This document shows positions 17,972 to 26,697 of a DNA stretch of 64,000 nucleotides, piece by piece (positions within the stretch are counted from its first letter, which is position 1; every line of letters starts with the position of its first letter). The position numbers were made by a program, and so were the translations under genes. The stretch is from the NCBI RefSeq assembly GCF_001610955.1, contig NZ_CP014335.1, forward strand, positions 1,901,001 through 1,965,000, given 5' to 3'. A model generated the notes under the pieces. That model searched no databases, was not told the DNA's origin, and was given only the letters and a program-made list of their open reading frames with translations. The DNA is from Geobacillus thermoleovorans. Lineage in GTDB: Bacteria > Bacillota > Bacilli > Bacillales > Anoxybacillaceae.

Positions 17972-19096
17972 ATGAAACGGCAGCGCGTGGTGGTCAAAAT
18001 CGGCAGCAGCTCGCTCACCGATCCGAAAGGCGGCCTTTGCCATGACAAACTGTTCGATCACGTTGAGGCGATCGCTTATCTCAAACAGCTCGGCCATGAC
18101 GTCATTCTCATCACGTCCGGCGCTGTCGCCGCTGGTTTCGGACCTTTAGGCTACCCGGCGCGCCCGACGACAATCGCTGGGAAACAGGCAGCCGCAGCCG
18201 TCGGGCAAAGTTTGCTCATGCAGGCGTACAGCTCGGCGTTCGCCCAATTCGGCTTTACGGCCGCTCAGCTGTTGTTGACGCGCAGCGACTTTTACAGCCG
18301 CGAGCGGTTCCGCAACTTGTTTGCCACAATCACCACACTGCTTGAGAACGGCGCCGTGCCGATCATTAATGAAAACGACTCCGTTTCCATCGAAGAATTG
18401 ACATTTGGCGACAATGACATGCTTTCGGCGCTTGTCGCCGGCTTTTTGCACGCTGATGCGCTCATTTTGCTTACGGACATTAACGGGTTGTATGACGCCA
18501 ATCCGAAAACGAATCCGCAGGCGAAAAAATACGCCTTTTTGCCGGAAATCACCGATGAGATGATCGAAGCCGCCGGCGGCATCGGTTCAGCCGTCGGCAC
18601 CGGCGGGATGCGCTCGAAGCTTCTCGCGGCTCGAAAAGCACTTTCGTTTGGCGTCAGCGTGTTCATCGGCACGGGAAGCGGCCGAGAAAAACTGGCTGAT
18701 ATTTTAGCTGGAAAAGGAGACGGCACGTACATCGGCGTTCCGTTTCCGAAACAAATGCAAATGCGCAAACAATGGATTGCCTATCATGCTCCTGTCGCCG
18801 GCATGATCACGGTCGACAGCGGGGCTGAAGAAGCGTTGCTTATGCGTGGGAAAAGTTTGCTCCCTGCTGGCGTAACAGCGGTTTCCGGCGACTTCCATGC
18901 GATGGATGTCGTGGATGTCGTCAATGAAAAAGGGATCACGATCGGACGCGGCCAAGTGTATTACGCCGCCGCCGATTTGAAAAAAGTGAAAGGGCGGCCG
19001 AGCGAAGAGGCCCGGCAATACTCTTACCTTCACCGCCCGGAAGTCATCCACCGCGACAATTGGGTCACGTTGCGAAAGGAGAGTGTATCGAAATGA
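17972..19096 (+). CDS. proB: Glutamate 5-kinase
   Basis: ATP-dependent phosphorylation of glutamate, the first committed step of proline synthesis. 374 residues: amino-acid kinase domain ([54 protein letters not shown]) then a C-terminal PUA domain ([21 protein letters not shown]). The long frame from 17711 runs through the T-box and is rejected; ATG 17972 has GGAGGGAGGAACGCG. The stop overlaps the proA start by 4 nt. Confidence 0.96.
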   Translation: MKRQRVVVKIGSSSLTDPKGGLCHDKLFDHVEAIAYLKQLGHDVILITSGAVAAGFGPLGYPARPTTIAGKQAAAAVGQSLLMQAYSSAFAQFGFTAAQLLLTRSDFYSRERFRNLFATITTLLENGAVPIINENDSVSIEELTFGDNDMLSALVAGFLHADALILLTDINGLYDANPKTNPQAKKYAFLPEITDEMIEAAGGIGSAVGTGGMRSKLLAARKALSFGVSVFIGTGSGREKLADILAGKGDGTYIGVPFPKQMQMRKQWIAYHAPVAGMITVDSGAEEALLMRGKSLLPAGVTAVSGDFHAMDVVDVVNEKGITIGRGQVYYAAADLKKVKGRPSEEARQYSYLHRPEVIHRDNWVTLRKESVSK

Positions 19097-20337
19097 GCGA
19101 ACTGCTCGAAAAAGCCGAACGGTTGAAAACCGCCTCACAAACGCTCGCCATGCTGTCAGCGGAGGAAAAAAATGAGGCGTTGGAACAGATCGCCCAAACC
19201 CTTGACCGCGAACGCGCCTTCATTTTGCAAGAAAACGAGAAAGATATGGCCCAAGGCCGCGAACAAGGGCTGTCGCCGGCTTTGCTTGACCGGCTCCAAC
19301 TCACCAATGAACGCCTGGACCAAATCATCGACGGCGTCCGCCAAGTCGCCTCGCTGCCTGACCCGGTCGGAGAAATCATCGCAGAGTGGACGCGGCCGAA
19401 CGGGCTCCGCATCCAAACGGTGCGCGTGCCGCTTGGGGTCATTGGCATGGTGTACGAAGCGCGCCCGAACGTGACGGTCGATGCGGCGAGCCTTTGCTTG
19501 AAAACGGGCAACGCAGTTTTGCTTCGCGGCAGCACATCAGCGCTTCATTCGAACAAAGCGCTTGTTGCCGTTATGAAAGAGGCGCTTCGCACAACGGCCA
19601 TCCCGGAAACAGCCATTGAGCTGCTCGAAGACACGAGCCGGGAAACGGCGCAGCGTATGTTCCGTCTCAACAACTACTTGGATGTGCTCATCCCGCGCGG
19701 CGGAGCCGGGCTCATCCGCTCGGTCGTCGAAAACGCCACCGTGCCGGTGCTTGAGACCGGCGTCGGCAACTGTCATATTTTCGTCGATGAATCAGCCGAG
19801 CGGCAAATGGCCATCGAGATCGTCCTAAACGCCAAACTGCAGCGCCCATCGGTCTGCAATGCCGTCGAAACGGTGCTCATCCATGAGCGTTGGCCATATG
19901 CCGCCGACTTGCTTGAGACGCTTCACGCCCGCGGCGTCGAATTGCGCGGCGACCAACGTCTTGCCTCCGCCTATCCGTTTATCAGCGAGGCAACAGAAGA
20001 TGACTGGTATACGGAATATTTGGCGCCGATTTTAGCGGTCAAACTGGTCGCCGATGTCGACGAGGCGATTGGCCACATCCGCCGCTACGGGACGAAGCAC
20101 TCGGAAGCGATCATCACGGAAAACGAGGTGAACGTCCGCCGCTTTTTCCAGGCGGTCGACGCGGCGGTCTTGTACCATAACGCCTCAACCCGCTTCACGG
20201 ACGGCGAACAGTTCGGCTACGGGGCGGAAATCGGCATCAGCACGCAAAAGCTGCACGCCCGCGGGCCGATGGGGCTTGTCGCCATCACGACGACAAAATC
20301 GCTCGTGTACGGGACGGGGCAAATTCGAACCGTGTAA
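19093..20337 (+). CDS. proA: Glutamate-5-semialdehyde dehydrogenase (gamma-glutamyl phosphate reductase)
   Basis: NADPH-dependent second step of proline synthesis, acting on the unstable product of ProB. The start at 19093 overlaps proB (ATGA); GGAGAG is upstream. 414 residues, full length. [34 protein letters not shown] and the catalytic cysteine in [14 protein letters not shown] are conserved (only short parts cited: [18 protein letters not shown]). A GC-rich inverted repeat follows at about 20343-20385, ending in TTTTG, and may terminate the operon. Confidence 0.96.
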   Translation: MSELLEKAERLKTASQTLAMLSAEEKNEALEQIAQTLDRERAFILQENEKDMAQGREQGLSPALLDRLQLTNERLDQIIDGVRQVASLPDPVGEIIAEWTRPNGLRIQTVRVPLGVIGMVYEARPNVTVDAASLCLKTGNAVLLRGSTSALHSNKALVAVMKEALRTTAIPETAIELLEDTSRETAQRMFRLNNYLDVLIPRGGAGLIRSVVENATVPVLETGVGNCHIFVDESAERQMAIEIVLNAKLQRPSVCNAVETVLIHERWPYAADLLETLHARGVELRGDQRLASAYPFISEATEDDWYTEYLAPILAVKLVADVDEAIGHIRRYGTKHSEAIITENEVNVRRFFQAVDAAVLYHNASTRFTDGEQFGYGAEIGISTQKLHARGPMGLVAITTTKSLVYGTGQIRTV

Positions 20338-20418
20338 CCAAGGGCGGGAAGCGGGACCCCGCCCCTGCGCTCCCGTCCTTTTGACGCATACAACGATTAG
20401 GAAAGAAGGGGGGCCACG

Positions 20419-20652
20419 ATGCCGTTCATTGATTTTCGCAGCGATACCGTGACCAAACTGACGCCAGAGATGCGCCGGGCGATGTCGGAAGCCGAAGTCG
20501 GCGACGACGTATACGGCGAAGATCCGACCCTCAATCGTTTAGAAGCGTTGGCGGCCAAAATGCTTGGAAAAGAAGACGCCTTGTTCGTCACGAGCGGCAC
20601 GCAAGGAAATCAAGTCGCCATCTTGACGCATTGCCGCCCGGGGTTTCTGTGA
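20419..20652 (+). pseudogene. L-threonine aldolase, N-terminal fragment only
   Basis: The frame starts well, with GAAAGAAGGGGGG upstream and the PLP-enzyme N-terminus [20 protein letters not shown]. It then gives [38 protein letters not shown] in part. It breaks after THCRPG, where intact proteins continue with DEVI or similar, and ends two residues later. Only about 74 of some 340 residues remain. The break coincides with the first of three 73-74 bp tandem repeats, and no downstream aldolase sequence is visible. Confidence 0.85.
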
Positions 20653-20863
20653 AAATGTCGCACCGACGAGCCATGATTTTCACCCTGAGTGGAGAGCGGA
20701 CCGCGGCTCATGGACCTTTCCGTGAAAATCCCATGCGGGAAGCGATGATGTTCGTCTCCGGGTGGAGGGCAAACCGTTGCTCGTGAGCCCTTTCTGTGAA
20801 AATCCCTGGCCGGCAATCCATGGTTTTCATCCCCAGGTAGAGGGCAAGACGTCGCCTATAGAT
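20644..20863. repeat. Three tandem degenerate 73-74 bp repeats
   Basis: Units begin at 20644, 20717 and 20791 with TTTCYGTGAAAAT. Each has the same internal order: the opening box, then CATGRTKTTC-like, then GGTRGAGGGCAA-like boxes. The opening GTGAAAAT is mirrored by ATTTTCAC 27 nt later in unit 1, so each unit can form a stem. The units are clearly related but diverged. They replace the missing part of the threonine aldolase gene. No coding sequence is supported here. Confidence 0.7.
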
Positions 20864-20872
20864 TTGTTTCTG

Positions 20873-21283
20873 TCAACGTTCGCTTCGCGGTGCCGCAAAC
20901 ACCCAACAGCGGCTGCCGATGAAATTCACCGCCATGCCCATGATCGTGGCCGCACCTTTCGCGAGCCAAAGCGGTCCAAGCCGTTCGGCCGCCAACAAGA
21001 CAACAAGCGACACCCCAAGCGACAGCCCGTTGACCGCAAGAAACCGAAGCAATTCCCCAATATTCGCCCTTTGCTTCATTTGAAACGTCCAGCGCCGATT
21101 CCAAACGTAGCTGTTCGCCACCCCGGCGCCATAAGACACGACCTGAGCGATGGCCGTGGGAACGCCCGCGGCGGTGAGCAGAAAAAAGACAGCGAAGTCG
21201 ACCATCGTATTGCCCACCCCGACGACGGCAAACCGCCATATGGCTTGTTTTTCTTTACGGAAGGTAGGAAGGCTTTCGTTCAT
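20873..21283 (-). CDS. GtrA-family membrane protein
   Basis: 136 residues with four hydrophobic segments: WRFAVVGVGNTMVDFAVFFLL, an AIAQVVSYGAGVANSY segment followed by the conserved WNRRWTF, then two more spans. GtrA proteins are flippase-like partners of polyprenyl-phosphate glycosyltransferases. It overlaps the upstream glycosyltransferase gene by 29 nt, so both should be translated from one mRNA. Confidence 0.87.
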   Translation of the reverse strand: MNESLPTFRKEKQAIWRFAVVGVGNTMVDFAVFFLLTAAGVPTAIAQVVSYGAGVANSYVWNRRWTFQMKQRANIGELLRFLAVNGLSLGVSLVVLLAAERLGPLWLAKGAATIMGMAVNFIGSRCWVFAAPRSER

Positions 21284-22217
21284 GTCTCATTCCGACTCCC
21301 CATGTTTCATTGATAATATATAGAGGCCGCTCTTTCACTTCATCGTAAATGCGGCCGATGTATTCACCGGTAATTCCAAGCATCGTCATCGTCGCTCCGT
21401 TGCAAAACAGCATGACTATCAAAAGCGATGCCCATCCGGCCACGGTCGAATGGGTGAACCATTTCAAGTACAATACCGCCATCATGCCGACCACACTTGC
21501 CGCCGACAAAGCAAACCCAAGCCAGCTCGCCAATTTGGGCGGCTTATGCGAAAAAGACGTAATGCCGTCTACCGAAAAACGAATCATCTTCTTAAGTGGA
21601 TACTTTGTCTCCCCAGCCAGCCGCGGCTCTCGCTCGTATTCCACCGCTATGTGCCGAAAACCGACCCAGCTGACAAGCCCCCGGACAAAACGATTTCGCT
21701 CTCGCATATAGCGTAACTGATTACACACTTTACGGTCAATGAGACGAAAATCGCCGGCATCAGCGGGAATGTCGATCTCGGTCGCCGCCCGCAGCAAGCG
21801 ATAGAACACATACGCTGTCCATCGCTTGAACAACGTCTCCCCCTTCAGCTTGACGCGCCGAGCATAGACAACATCATACCCTTCTTTCCAACGCGCAATC
21901 ATGTCCAAAATCAGTTCAGGAGGATCTTGCAAGTCGGCGTCAATGATGATGACAGCCTGGCCAGAGGTGTAATCCATTCCTGCTGTAATCGCGATTTGAT
22001 GGCCGAAATTGCGGGAGAAGTCAATGTACTTCACCGTTTCATCTTTCACGGCCAGTTCCCTCAAGATATCGAGCGTCCCATCGGTGCTGCCGTCATTAAC
22101 AAACAACAATTCATACGGCTCACCCGTTTGCTCCAGCACCGTTTTCAGCCGTCGGTACGTCTCACGGATCACGAGCGCTTCATTATAGACAGGAATAATG
22201 ACAGAATAGGTCGCCAT
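21255..22217 (-). CDS. Family 2 polyprenyl-phosphate glycosyltransferase (GtrB/YkcC type)
   Basis: 320 residues. The N-terminal GT-A domain has YSVIIPVYNEALVI, VNDGSTDGT and the metal-binding IIIDADLQDPPELI. Two C-terminal membrane spans (about 230-300) end with GEYIGRIYDEVKERPLYII. It probably loads a sugar on undecaprenyl phosphate. GGAGGGAAATCG precedes the ATG. Upstream lies a truncated mannosyltransferase-like gene, so the set matches ykcB-ykcC-gtrA of Bacillus but is damaged. Confidence 0.9.
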   Translation of the reverse strand: MATYSVIIPVYNEALVIRETYRRLKTVLEQTGEPYELLFVNDGSTDGTLDILRELAVKDETVKYIDFSRNFGHQIAITAGMDYTSGQAVIIIDADLQDPPELILDMIARWKEGYDVVYARRVKLKGETLFKRWTAYVFYRLLRAATEIDIPADAGDFRLIDRKVCNQLRYMRERNRFVRGLVSWVGFRHIAVEYEREPRLAGETKYPLKKMIRFSVDGITSFSHKPPKLASWLGFALSAASVVGMMAVLYLKWFTHSTVAGWASLLIVMLFCNGATMTMLGITGEYIGRIYDEVKERPLYIINETWGVGMRHERKPSYLP

Positions 22218-22391
22218 CGATTTCCCTCCTTGCTTCTATGGATTTCTTCGGCTACGAAGCTGATCAACCGCCAATGATCAGCTCGAATCAGCTTCATTTA
22301 TTTTAATGGAGAATCCCATAAAAAACGCTTTTCTACGAATATCCTAGTTTTGAAAAACAGCGATGGATGTCGTCCGTTTTTCTCGCACCTT

Positions 22392-23468
22392 CTATCCGTT
22401 GTATACGTAGAGCGTCATTTCTCTGCGCTCCGCTCCACCGTCGAGGGCCTTTTGTCCGCCATTCCATTCTGAAAATGGAACTTCTTTGCAATGTGTTTGA
22501 ATCCATTGAACAAGCTCATGATTTCCTCGCCCTTCACCGGAAAGGAGAAAATACTTCACCTCACCGTTGCGAGCCATTTCCTCTAGCTTCTTCGGCGTCA
22601 GTACGGGATCCGTTCCTCCGAATCCGCCCATCGCCATCACCGCTCGATCGGTGTGAAGCATCAACTCCGCCGCTTCGGTCGCACGGATGGTGGCCGCTAA
22701 ATATTTGGCTTCACCCACATGCTGCTCCAAATAGGACACTAACGCTGTCAACAAGTGAGAAGTTTGCCACCGCCTTGCCCCATCGCCGGGTTGTCCCGTC
22801 TCTCCTCTCAGCAAACGCTCCTCTTGTCCATCCGGCATCCCGGCTGTCGGCATGGGCGCGCCTCTGTCTCGTTGTAAATCTGGTCCAGCGTATGGAATGG
22901 TGCTGTTTGTCCCATATAGCACTGGCGTCAGCGACCAATAGGCCGGCAATGCCAGCACGCCAATCAGCGCAGCTCGATAGACGATCCGCCTCCCATGCTC
23001 GCGGCCTTCCATCGCGAACCAAAGGCAAACCATTCCAAGGCCGTAAAATCCGACAGCAAGCGGCCATACCGGGGAGAACGAAGCACGGTATTGACAGGCT
23101 GTCCATACTTCAAACGCATACGTCGCCACCAAGGCGGCCGGGAACAACCACATCGTCCGCCGTCCGCTGCACGCCAACAAGGCCAACATCGCGCCGCCCG
23201 CTCCCACTAATACCGCTATAGCCGGCGCCAGCATACTTAAATAATAGCGGTGATAAAATCTGGCAATGCTAAAAAATACGAGCATCGGACCAAGCCAGGC
23301 GAACCAAAAAAGCAAAAATTGATGAAACGCGGTCATCTGCCGGCGTCGCCATACGTCCATTCCCAAGCCGATCGCTACGACGGATGCAAACGGCAACAGC
23401 CAGCTCGCCTGCCCGGCAAGCGGCAGTTGAAACAAAACCACACAAGTTTTTTTCAATTTGAAAAACAA
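22392..23468 (-). pseudogene. YkcB/ArnT-like glycosyltransferase, 5'-truncated
   Basis: Open frame of 358 residues that corresponds to the C-terminal half of a roughly 700-residue polytopic glycosyltransferase. It begins within the membrane domain at LFQLPLAGQASWLLPF, then more spans, then the soluble tail YLEQHVGEAKYLAATIRATEAAELML. The N-terminal catalytic half with its acidic loop is missing, and no ribosome site precedes the frame. The upstream 150 nt (23469-23620) contain only the start region of the next gene on the other strand. It is unlikely to be active as glycosyltransferase. Confidence 0.75.
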
Positions 23469-23625
23469 GGTGGTGATACAACATGCTTCTTATCATCACC
23501 CATCTTCTATGGTTACGTTACATAGTGTTGGTGAAAGTTTGGTGAAAAAATGAAACGAGCGGACTAGATTTTCATTTTCCCGATGCCGGCCATGTGCTAT
23601 GATCAGAGTAAAGGAGGTGAAACTC

Positions 23626-24036
23626 ATGGAAGGAGAAACGATCGTGCAGCAAATTCTAAAGGCGCTTGACCTGCATTCCGGTCAACTCCGTCAACAAATG
23701 AAGGAAATGGAAGATCGATTGCGCGTCGAAATCCAAGATACAGAAAACCGATTGCGTGCCGAAATCCAAGATACAGAAAATCGATTGCGCGCCGAGATTC
23801 AGGATACAGAAAATCGGCTGTATGCCAAAATCCGCGAGACGGAAGACCGGTTGCACCAAAAGCTTTTAGATCTGGAAAAACGCACGGATGCTCGATTTGA
23901 GCGCTTGGAAACGAAAATGAACTATTGGCGCCTTGAATGGTCGGAAACGCAGGAAACGGTTGACTTCCTCGCCCGCAAAACCCTCCAACATGAACGAAAA
24001 CTCCGTTCCCGGGCTGGACAAAACGAAATCTCCTAA
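23626..24036 (+). CDS. Coiled-coil protein with 11-residue repeats
   Basis: 136 residues from ATG 23626, which follows AAAGGAGGTGAAACTC. Residues about 25-80 consist of four to five copies of an 11-residue unit of the type EIQDTENRLRA; the DNA repeats with a 33-bp period and few differences. The tail (KMNYWRLEWSETQETVDFLARKTLQHERKL) looks helical. Hydrophobic spacing of 11 suggests a hendecad coiled coil. No membrane segment or enzyme motif. Function unknown; a long antisense frame here is a shadow. TATGAT at 23597-23602 could be the -10. Confidence 0.8.
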   Translation: MEGETIVQQILKALDLHSGQLRQQMKEMEDRLRVEIQDTENRLRAEIQDTENRLRAEIQDTENRLYAKIRETEDRLHQKLLDLEKRTDARFERLETKMNYWRLEWSETQETVDFLARKTLQHERKLRSRAGQNEIS

Positions 24037-24055
24037 AAACGAAAAAGAAACAAGC

Positions 24056-24094
24056 CAACCGGCCGCCAGCATGTTTTTGCTTGAGGGCCGGTTG
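24056..24094 (+). terminator. Terminator after the coiled-coil gene
   Basis: CAACCGGCC (24056-24064) pairs with GGCCGGTTG (24086-24094), followed by AACTTTTG, 20 nt after the stop codon. Confidence 0.65.
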
Positions 24095-24156
24095 AACTTT
24101 TGTCTCCTGTTTGCCGAATTCTTTTTTGGACAGACGACCGCCTTGAAGGATCATCG

Positions 24157-24252
24157 TTATGGCTTCAGCCACCAAAGCCAATACGGCGCCGACAGAAGCA
24201 GCACCGCCAAGACAATATATACATAAAACCAGCGGAACGCCCTTTCCTCCAT
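24157..24252 (-). CDS. Possible 31-residue membrane peptide
   Basis: ATG at 24252, with GGGAGAGTGGGAAG upstream, opens a 31-codon frame. It reads MEERAFRWF, then one continuous hydrophobic span (YVYIVLAVLLLSAPYWLWW), then LKP. One transmembrane helix with a charged N-terminus is a common design of small membrane proteins. Too short for homology judgement. It is separated from aroK by that gene's terminator and about 380 nt without a convincing gene (24253-24635). Confidence 0.45.
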   Translation of the reverse strand: MEERAFRWFYVYIVLAVLLLSAPYWLWWLKP

Positions 24253-24635
24253 CTTCCCACTCTCCCTCACACCCGGTATCTTCCTTATAACAAAAGGAGC
24301 GCTTGTCCGGCAAGAACAAACAGGCATTTCTGCCCAAAAAAGAAAAGAAACGCAGGGTCGTTCGTCTTCCCTCCGCTCCCTGAACGCGACCCAACGTCCG
24401 ATCCCCGGACACGAAACAGGCCTCTCTGATGGCTTCCGAAAACGAGTCCGCCCATCACTCACATCCACACCCTTGCCGATCAAGAACGCGAGACTGAACG
24501 CAAGGCGAGGACAAGCGGATCCGGCTCCCCCGAACCGCTTTGGCCGCGTCCGCAAAACCTGCTATTGGAAAAACCGCGATAACGGCGCCGCATTCCTCGT
24601 TCCATCACCAGCTTTCGATGCGGCCATCCAACACG

Positions 24636-24668
24636 AAAAGGCAAGCTCCCAACAAGAGCCTGCCTTTT
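24636..24668 (-). terminator. Terminator after aroK
   Basis: AAAAGGCAAGCTC (24636-24648) and GAGCCTGCCTTTT (24656-24668) form a long stem with one mismatch. On the minus strand it ends in TTTT, 12 nt beyond the aroK stop. Confidence 0.75.
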
Positions 24669-24680
24669 CGCCATGACCAT

Positions 24681-25247
24681 CTATCGATTTGGTTCATATA
24701 CATCCCACGTCCATTTGATCGACTCGACGATTTGCTCGGCCGCCTGTTCGGCTTCAAGCTCATTCAACACCACGCGGGAATGATGGAGGGCGTAAGCCGA
24801 CTGCCGCTGGAAAAACAGCTGCTCCACCTCTTCCAACGTTTTGTTTTTCAGCACCGGGCGGCTGTCGACAATGAGCGGCAGCCGTTCCTCTTTCCAATAA
24901 TCCCATGACAAGTCAAGGAAAAAGACGATGCCATGAGCGAGGCATGCGCGCCGCACCTCCTCCTGCAAATACGCGCCGCCGCCAAGCGAAAGGATTTTCA
25001 ACCTTGTATTTGTGCATAAATCGACGATGAGTTCCCGTTCCACCTTTCGAAAATACGCTTCTCCTTTTTGCGCGAAAAGCTCCGGAATCGACATCCCTTG
25101 CCGCCGCTCGATTTCCGCGTCGACATCGATAAAATCGCGGTACAGCTTTTTCGCCACCAGCTGCCCGATCGTTGTTTTCCCCGCTCCCATAAAGCCGATT
25201 AAAATGATGTTCCGCTCGCGGAGCGGGATGGTGGTTTGCCTCTCCAC
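24681..25247 (-). CDS. aroK: Shikimate kinase
   Basis: 188 residues. The P-loop is IGFMGAGKTTIGQ; the shikimate-binding aspartates are in DFIDVDAEIER; FRKVERELI supplies the substrate arginine; SLGGGAYL is the GGG loop; and the lid arginine is in VDSRPVLK. It phosphorylates shikimate to shikimate 3-phosphate. The gene lies 17 nt downstream of a LacI-type regulator with which it shares a transcript, an unusual setting for a biosynthetic enzyme. A type I dehydroquinase gene is 3 kb away. Confidence 0.87.
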   Translation of the reverse strand: MERQTTIPLRERNIILIGFMGAGKTTIGQLVAKKLYRDFIDVDAEIERRQGMSIPELFAQKGEAYFRKVERELIVDLCTNTRLKILSLGGGAYLQEEVRRACLAHGIVFFLDLSWDYWKEERLPLIVDSRPVLKNKTLEEVEQLFFQRQSAYALHHSRVVLNELEAEQAAEQIVESIKWTWDVYEPNR

Positions 25248-25264
25248 GTTCCCTCACTCCCTTT

Positions 25265-26293
25265 TCAATCGCTCTTTCTAGATGACTGCCGGATGACGAG
25301 CTCTGGATGCAAAATCGTCCGTTTCGGCTCGCTGTCATCCCCTTTCATGCGTTCATGCAACCGCCGCGCCGCGCACGCACCGATCTTTTCTGGGAACGCG
25401 GCCACCGTCGTTAACGGTGGTTGAAACAACGCTGACTCTTGAATGTTGTCAAATCCCACGACCGCGATATCGCGTCCCGGAACGATTCCTTCCTCTTTTA
25501 AGCCGAGCATCGCCCCGAAGGCGACAACATCGTTATAACAAAAGAGCGCTGTCGGCGGGTTCGGTTGTTGCAAAACTCGTTTCGCCGCCATCCGCCCGCC
25601 CTGCCTTGTTGTCGCCGACGGCACAAGCAGCGCGTCATCCACCTCGATGCCTGCGGCACGCAACGCCTCGCCGTATCCCCTTTGGCGCGCCTTCCATACG
25701 GACGACTGCGGAGAACCGCCAATAAAGGCAATGCGGCGATGACCCTGATCGAGCAAATGCTCAGTCGCCATCCGCCCGCCGGCCACATTATCGATTCCGA
25801 TATAATCAAACTGTCCAGCCGGAAGTTCATCACGAGCAAACAACACGACTGGAATATCCCATTGCCGCAGCCGCTCAACCATCTCGGTCGAACACCCCGG
25901 AACCGGGCTCATGATGACGCCGCCAACCCGATGCTCAAGCATCGTCGATAGTAATGCATCTTGTTTTTCCGGCCGGTCAAACGTCGTGCCTAAAATGACG
26001 GTATATCCTTCCTGATCAAGCGCCTCGTGGACGCCGACAAGCAGTTCGGAAAAAAACGGGTTGTCAAGTTCCGTAATAATCAACCCGACGGTGGAAGAGC
26101 GCTGCGAGCGCAAATTGGCGGCTACACGGTCATACACGTAGCCTAATTCTTTCATCGATCGAAGCACTTTTTCCCGTGTTTCTTTCGAAATATTCGAACT
26201 CCCACGAACAACAAGCGAGGCTGTCGCCCGCGACACGCCGGCATGCTTGGCCACTTGTTCGAGCGTCACACGGGAGCGCTTTTTATCCGACAC
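25265..26293 (-). CDS. LacI-family transcriptional regulator
   Basis: About 342 residues. The N-terminal helix-turn-helix is VTLEQVAKHAGVSRATASLVVRG, followed by the hinge YDRVAANLRSQRSSTVGLI and a periplasmic-binding-like sensor domain (LDNPFFSELLVGVHEAL, GGRMATEHLLDQGHRRIAFIGG, FCYNDVVAFGAM). I start at GTG 26293 because AGGTGA is 8 nt upstream; GTG 26305 is in frame but lacks a site. Ligand unknown. Co-transcribed with aroK. It is one candidate for recognising the four TTAGATCGATCTAA palindromes at 40.8 kb, since LacI operators usually have a central CG, but no copy lies at its own promoter. Confidence 0.9.
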   Translation of the reverse strand: MSDKKRSRVTLEQVAKHAGVSRATASLVVRGSSNISKETREKVLRSMKELGYVYDRVAANLRSQRSSTVGLIITELDNPFFSELLVGVHEALDQEGYTVILGTTFDRPEKQDALLSTMLEHRVGGVIMSPVPGCSTEMVERLRQWDIPVVLFARDELPAGQFDYIGIDNVAGGRMATEHLLDQGHRRIAFIGGSPQSSVWKARQRGYGEALRAAGIEVDDALLVPSATTRQGGRMAAKRVLQQPNPPTALFCYNDVVAFGAMLGLKEEGIVPGRDIAVVGFDNIQESALFQPPLTTVAAFPEKIGACAARRLHERMKGDDSEPKRTILHPELVIRQSSRKSD

Positions 26294-26334
26294 GGTTCGA
26301 ATCACCTGCTTTACCGTTGCTTTAACCTACTAAA

Positions 26335-26364
26335 AGTATAAACGGTTGCTGCAAACAGTGTCAA
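26335..26364 (-). promoter_or_regulatory. Promoter of lacI-aroK
   Basis: On the minus strand TTGACA (26364-26359), 18-nt spacer, TATACT (26340-26335). The spacer contains TTTGCAGCAA with the small symmetric core TTGCAGCAA, which may be an operator. Confidence 0.7.
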
Positions 26365-26422
26365 CGCACAGCGCCGGCTGGGCAGGAAAAAGGCGCCTCA
26401 TCGTTCGTTATCCAAACAACGC

Positions 26423-26458
26423 AAAAAAAAAGCCCGGCGATCTCCAAACGAGAAGCCG
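26423..26458 (-). terminator. Terminator of the iclR-aroD-caiB operon
   Basis: On the minus strand CGGC and TCTC blocks pair with GAGA and GCCG (26435-26458) and are followed by nine T residues (26431-26423). It lies beyond the IS remnant, about 240 nt after caiB. Confidence 0.65.
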
Positions 26459-26478
26459 AGAGTCAACTGCCCGCCGCA

Positions 26479-26697
26479 TGAACTACCCGCCACCTACGCT
26501 TTGCTGAGAGGCGGGGGCTTCAAGCGACTTGTGCATGTTCGCTGAACGGCAAGCCACACAAAAACCCTTTATGCTTCCCCGCGTTCCGAAGGTGTCCGTT
26601 CTAACCATCTATTTATCATATTGGTTGGCTATCGTCCCCCCCGAAATTCATCTCCCACTTTCACTTTGTTTCGAAGTGGGAGACTTCTTTCGGAACG
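26479..26697 (-). mobile_element. IS200/IS605-type element remnant without transposase or TnpB
   Basis: Two subterminal hairpins match in form and orientation those bounding the TnpB element at 58.6-59.9 kb. The right-end-like hairpin has CCCGCC (26486-26491) / GGCGGG (26510-26515) with CACCTACGCT in the loop. The left-end-like one has TCTCCCACTT (26651-26660) / AAGTGGGAGA (26674-26683). On the minus strand the left end directly follows TTTAA, and those bases include the caiB stop codon. The right end has GTAGGTGG...TTCA as in the other element. About 130 bp of non-coding sequence lies between the hairpins. Confidence 0.6.

Noticed and set aside
20644..20863. Tandem units as a CRISPR array
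   Set aside because: Units diverge along their whole length, there is no constant repeat with unique spacer, and no cas gene is near.
23718..23850. 33-bp repeats as a CRISPR-like array
   Set aside because: The repeats are contiguous with no spacers, keep one reading frame and encode the coiled-coil protein.
23624..24412. Large minus-strand frame opposite the coiled-coil gene
   Set aside because: It mirrors the repeat gene and continues through a terminator; no ribosome site or domain. Only the short frame 24157-24252 is kept as a possibility.
24253..24635. Minus-strand frame up to 24555
   Set aside because: Arg/Cys-rich composition typical of out-of-frame GC-rich DNA, no start signal, no motif.
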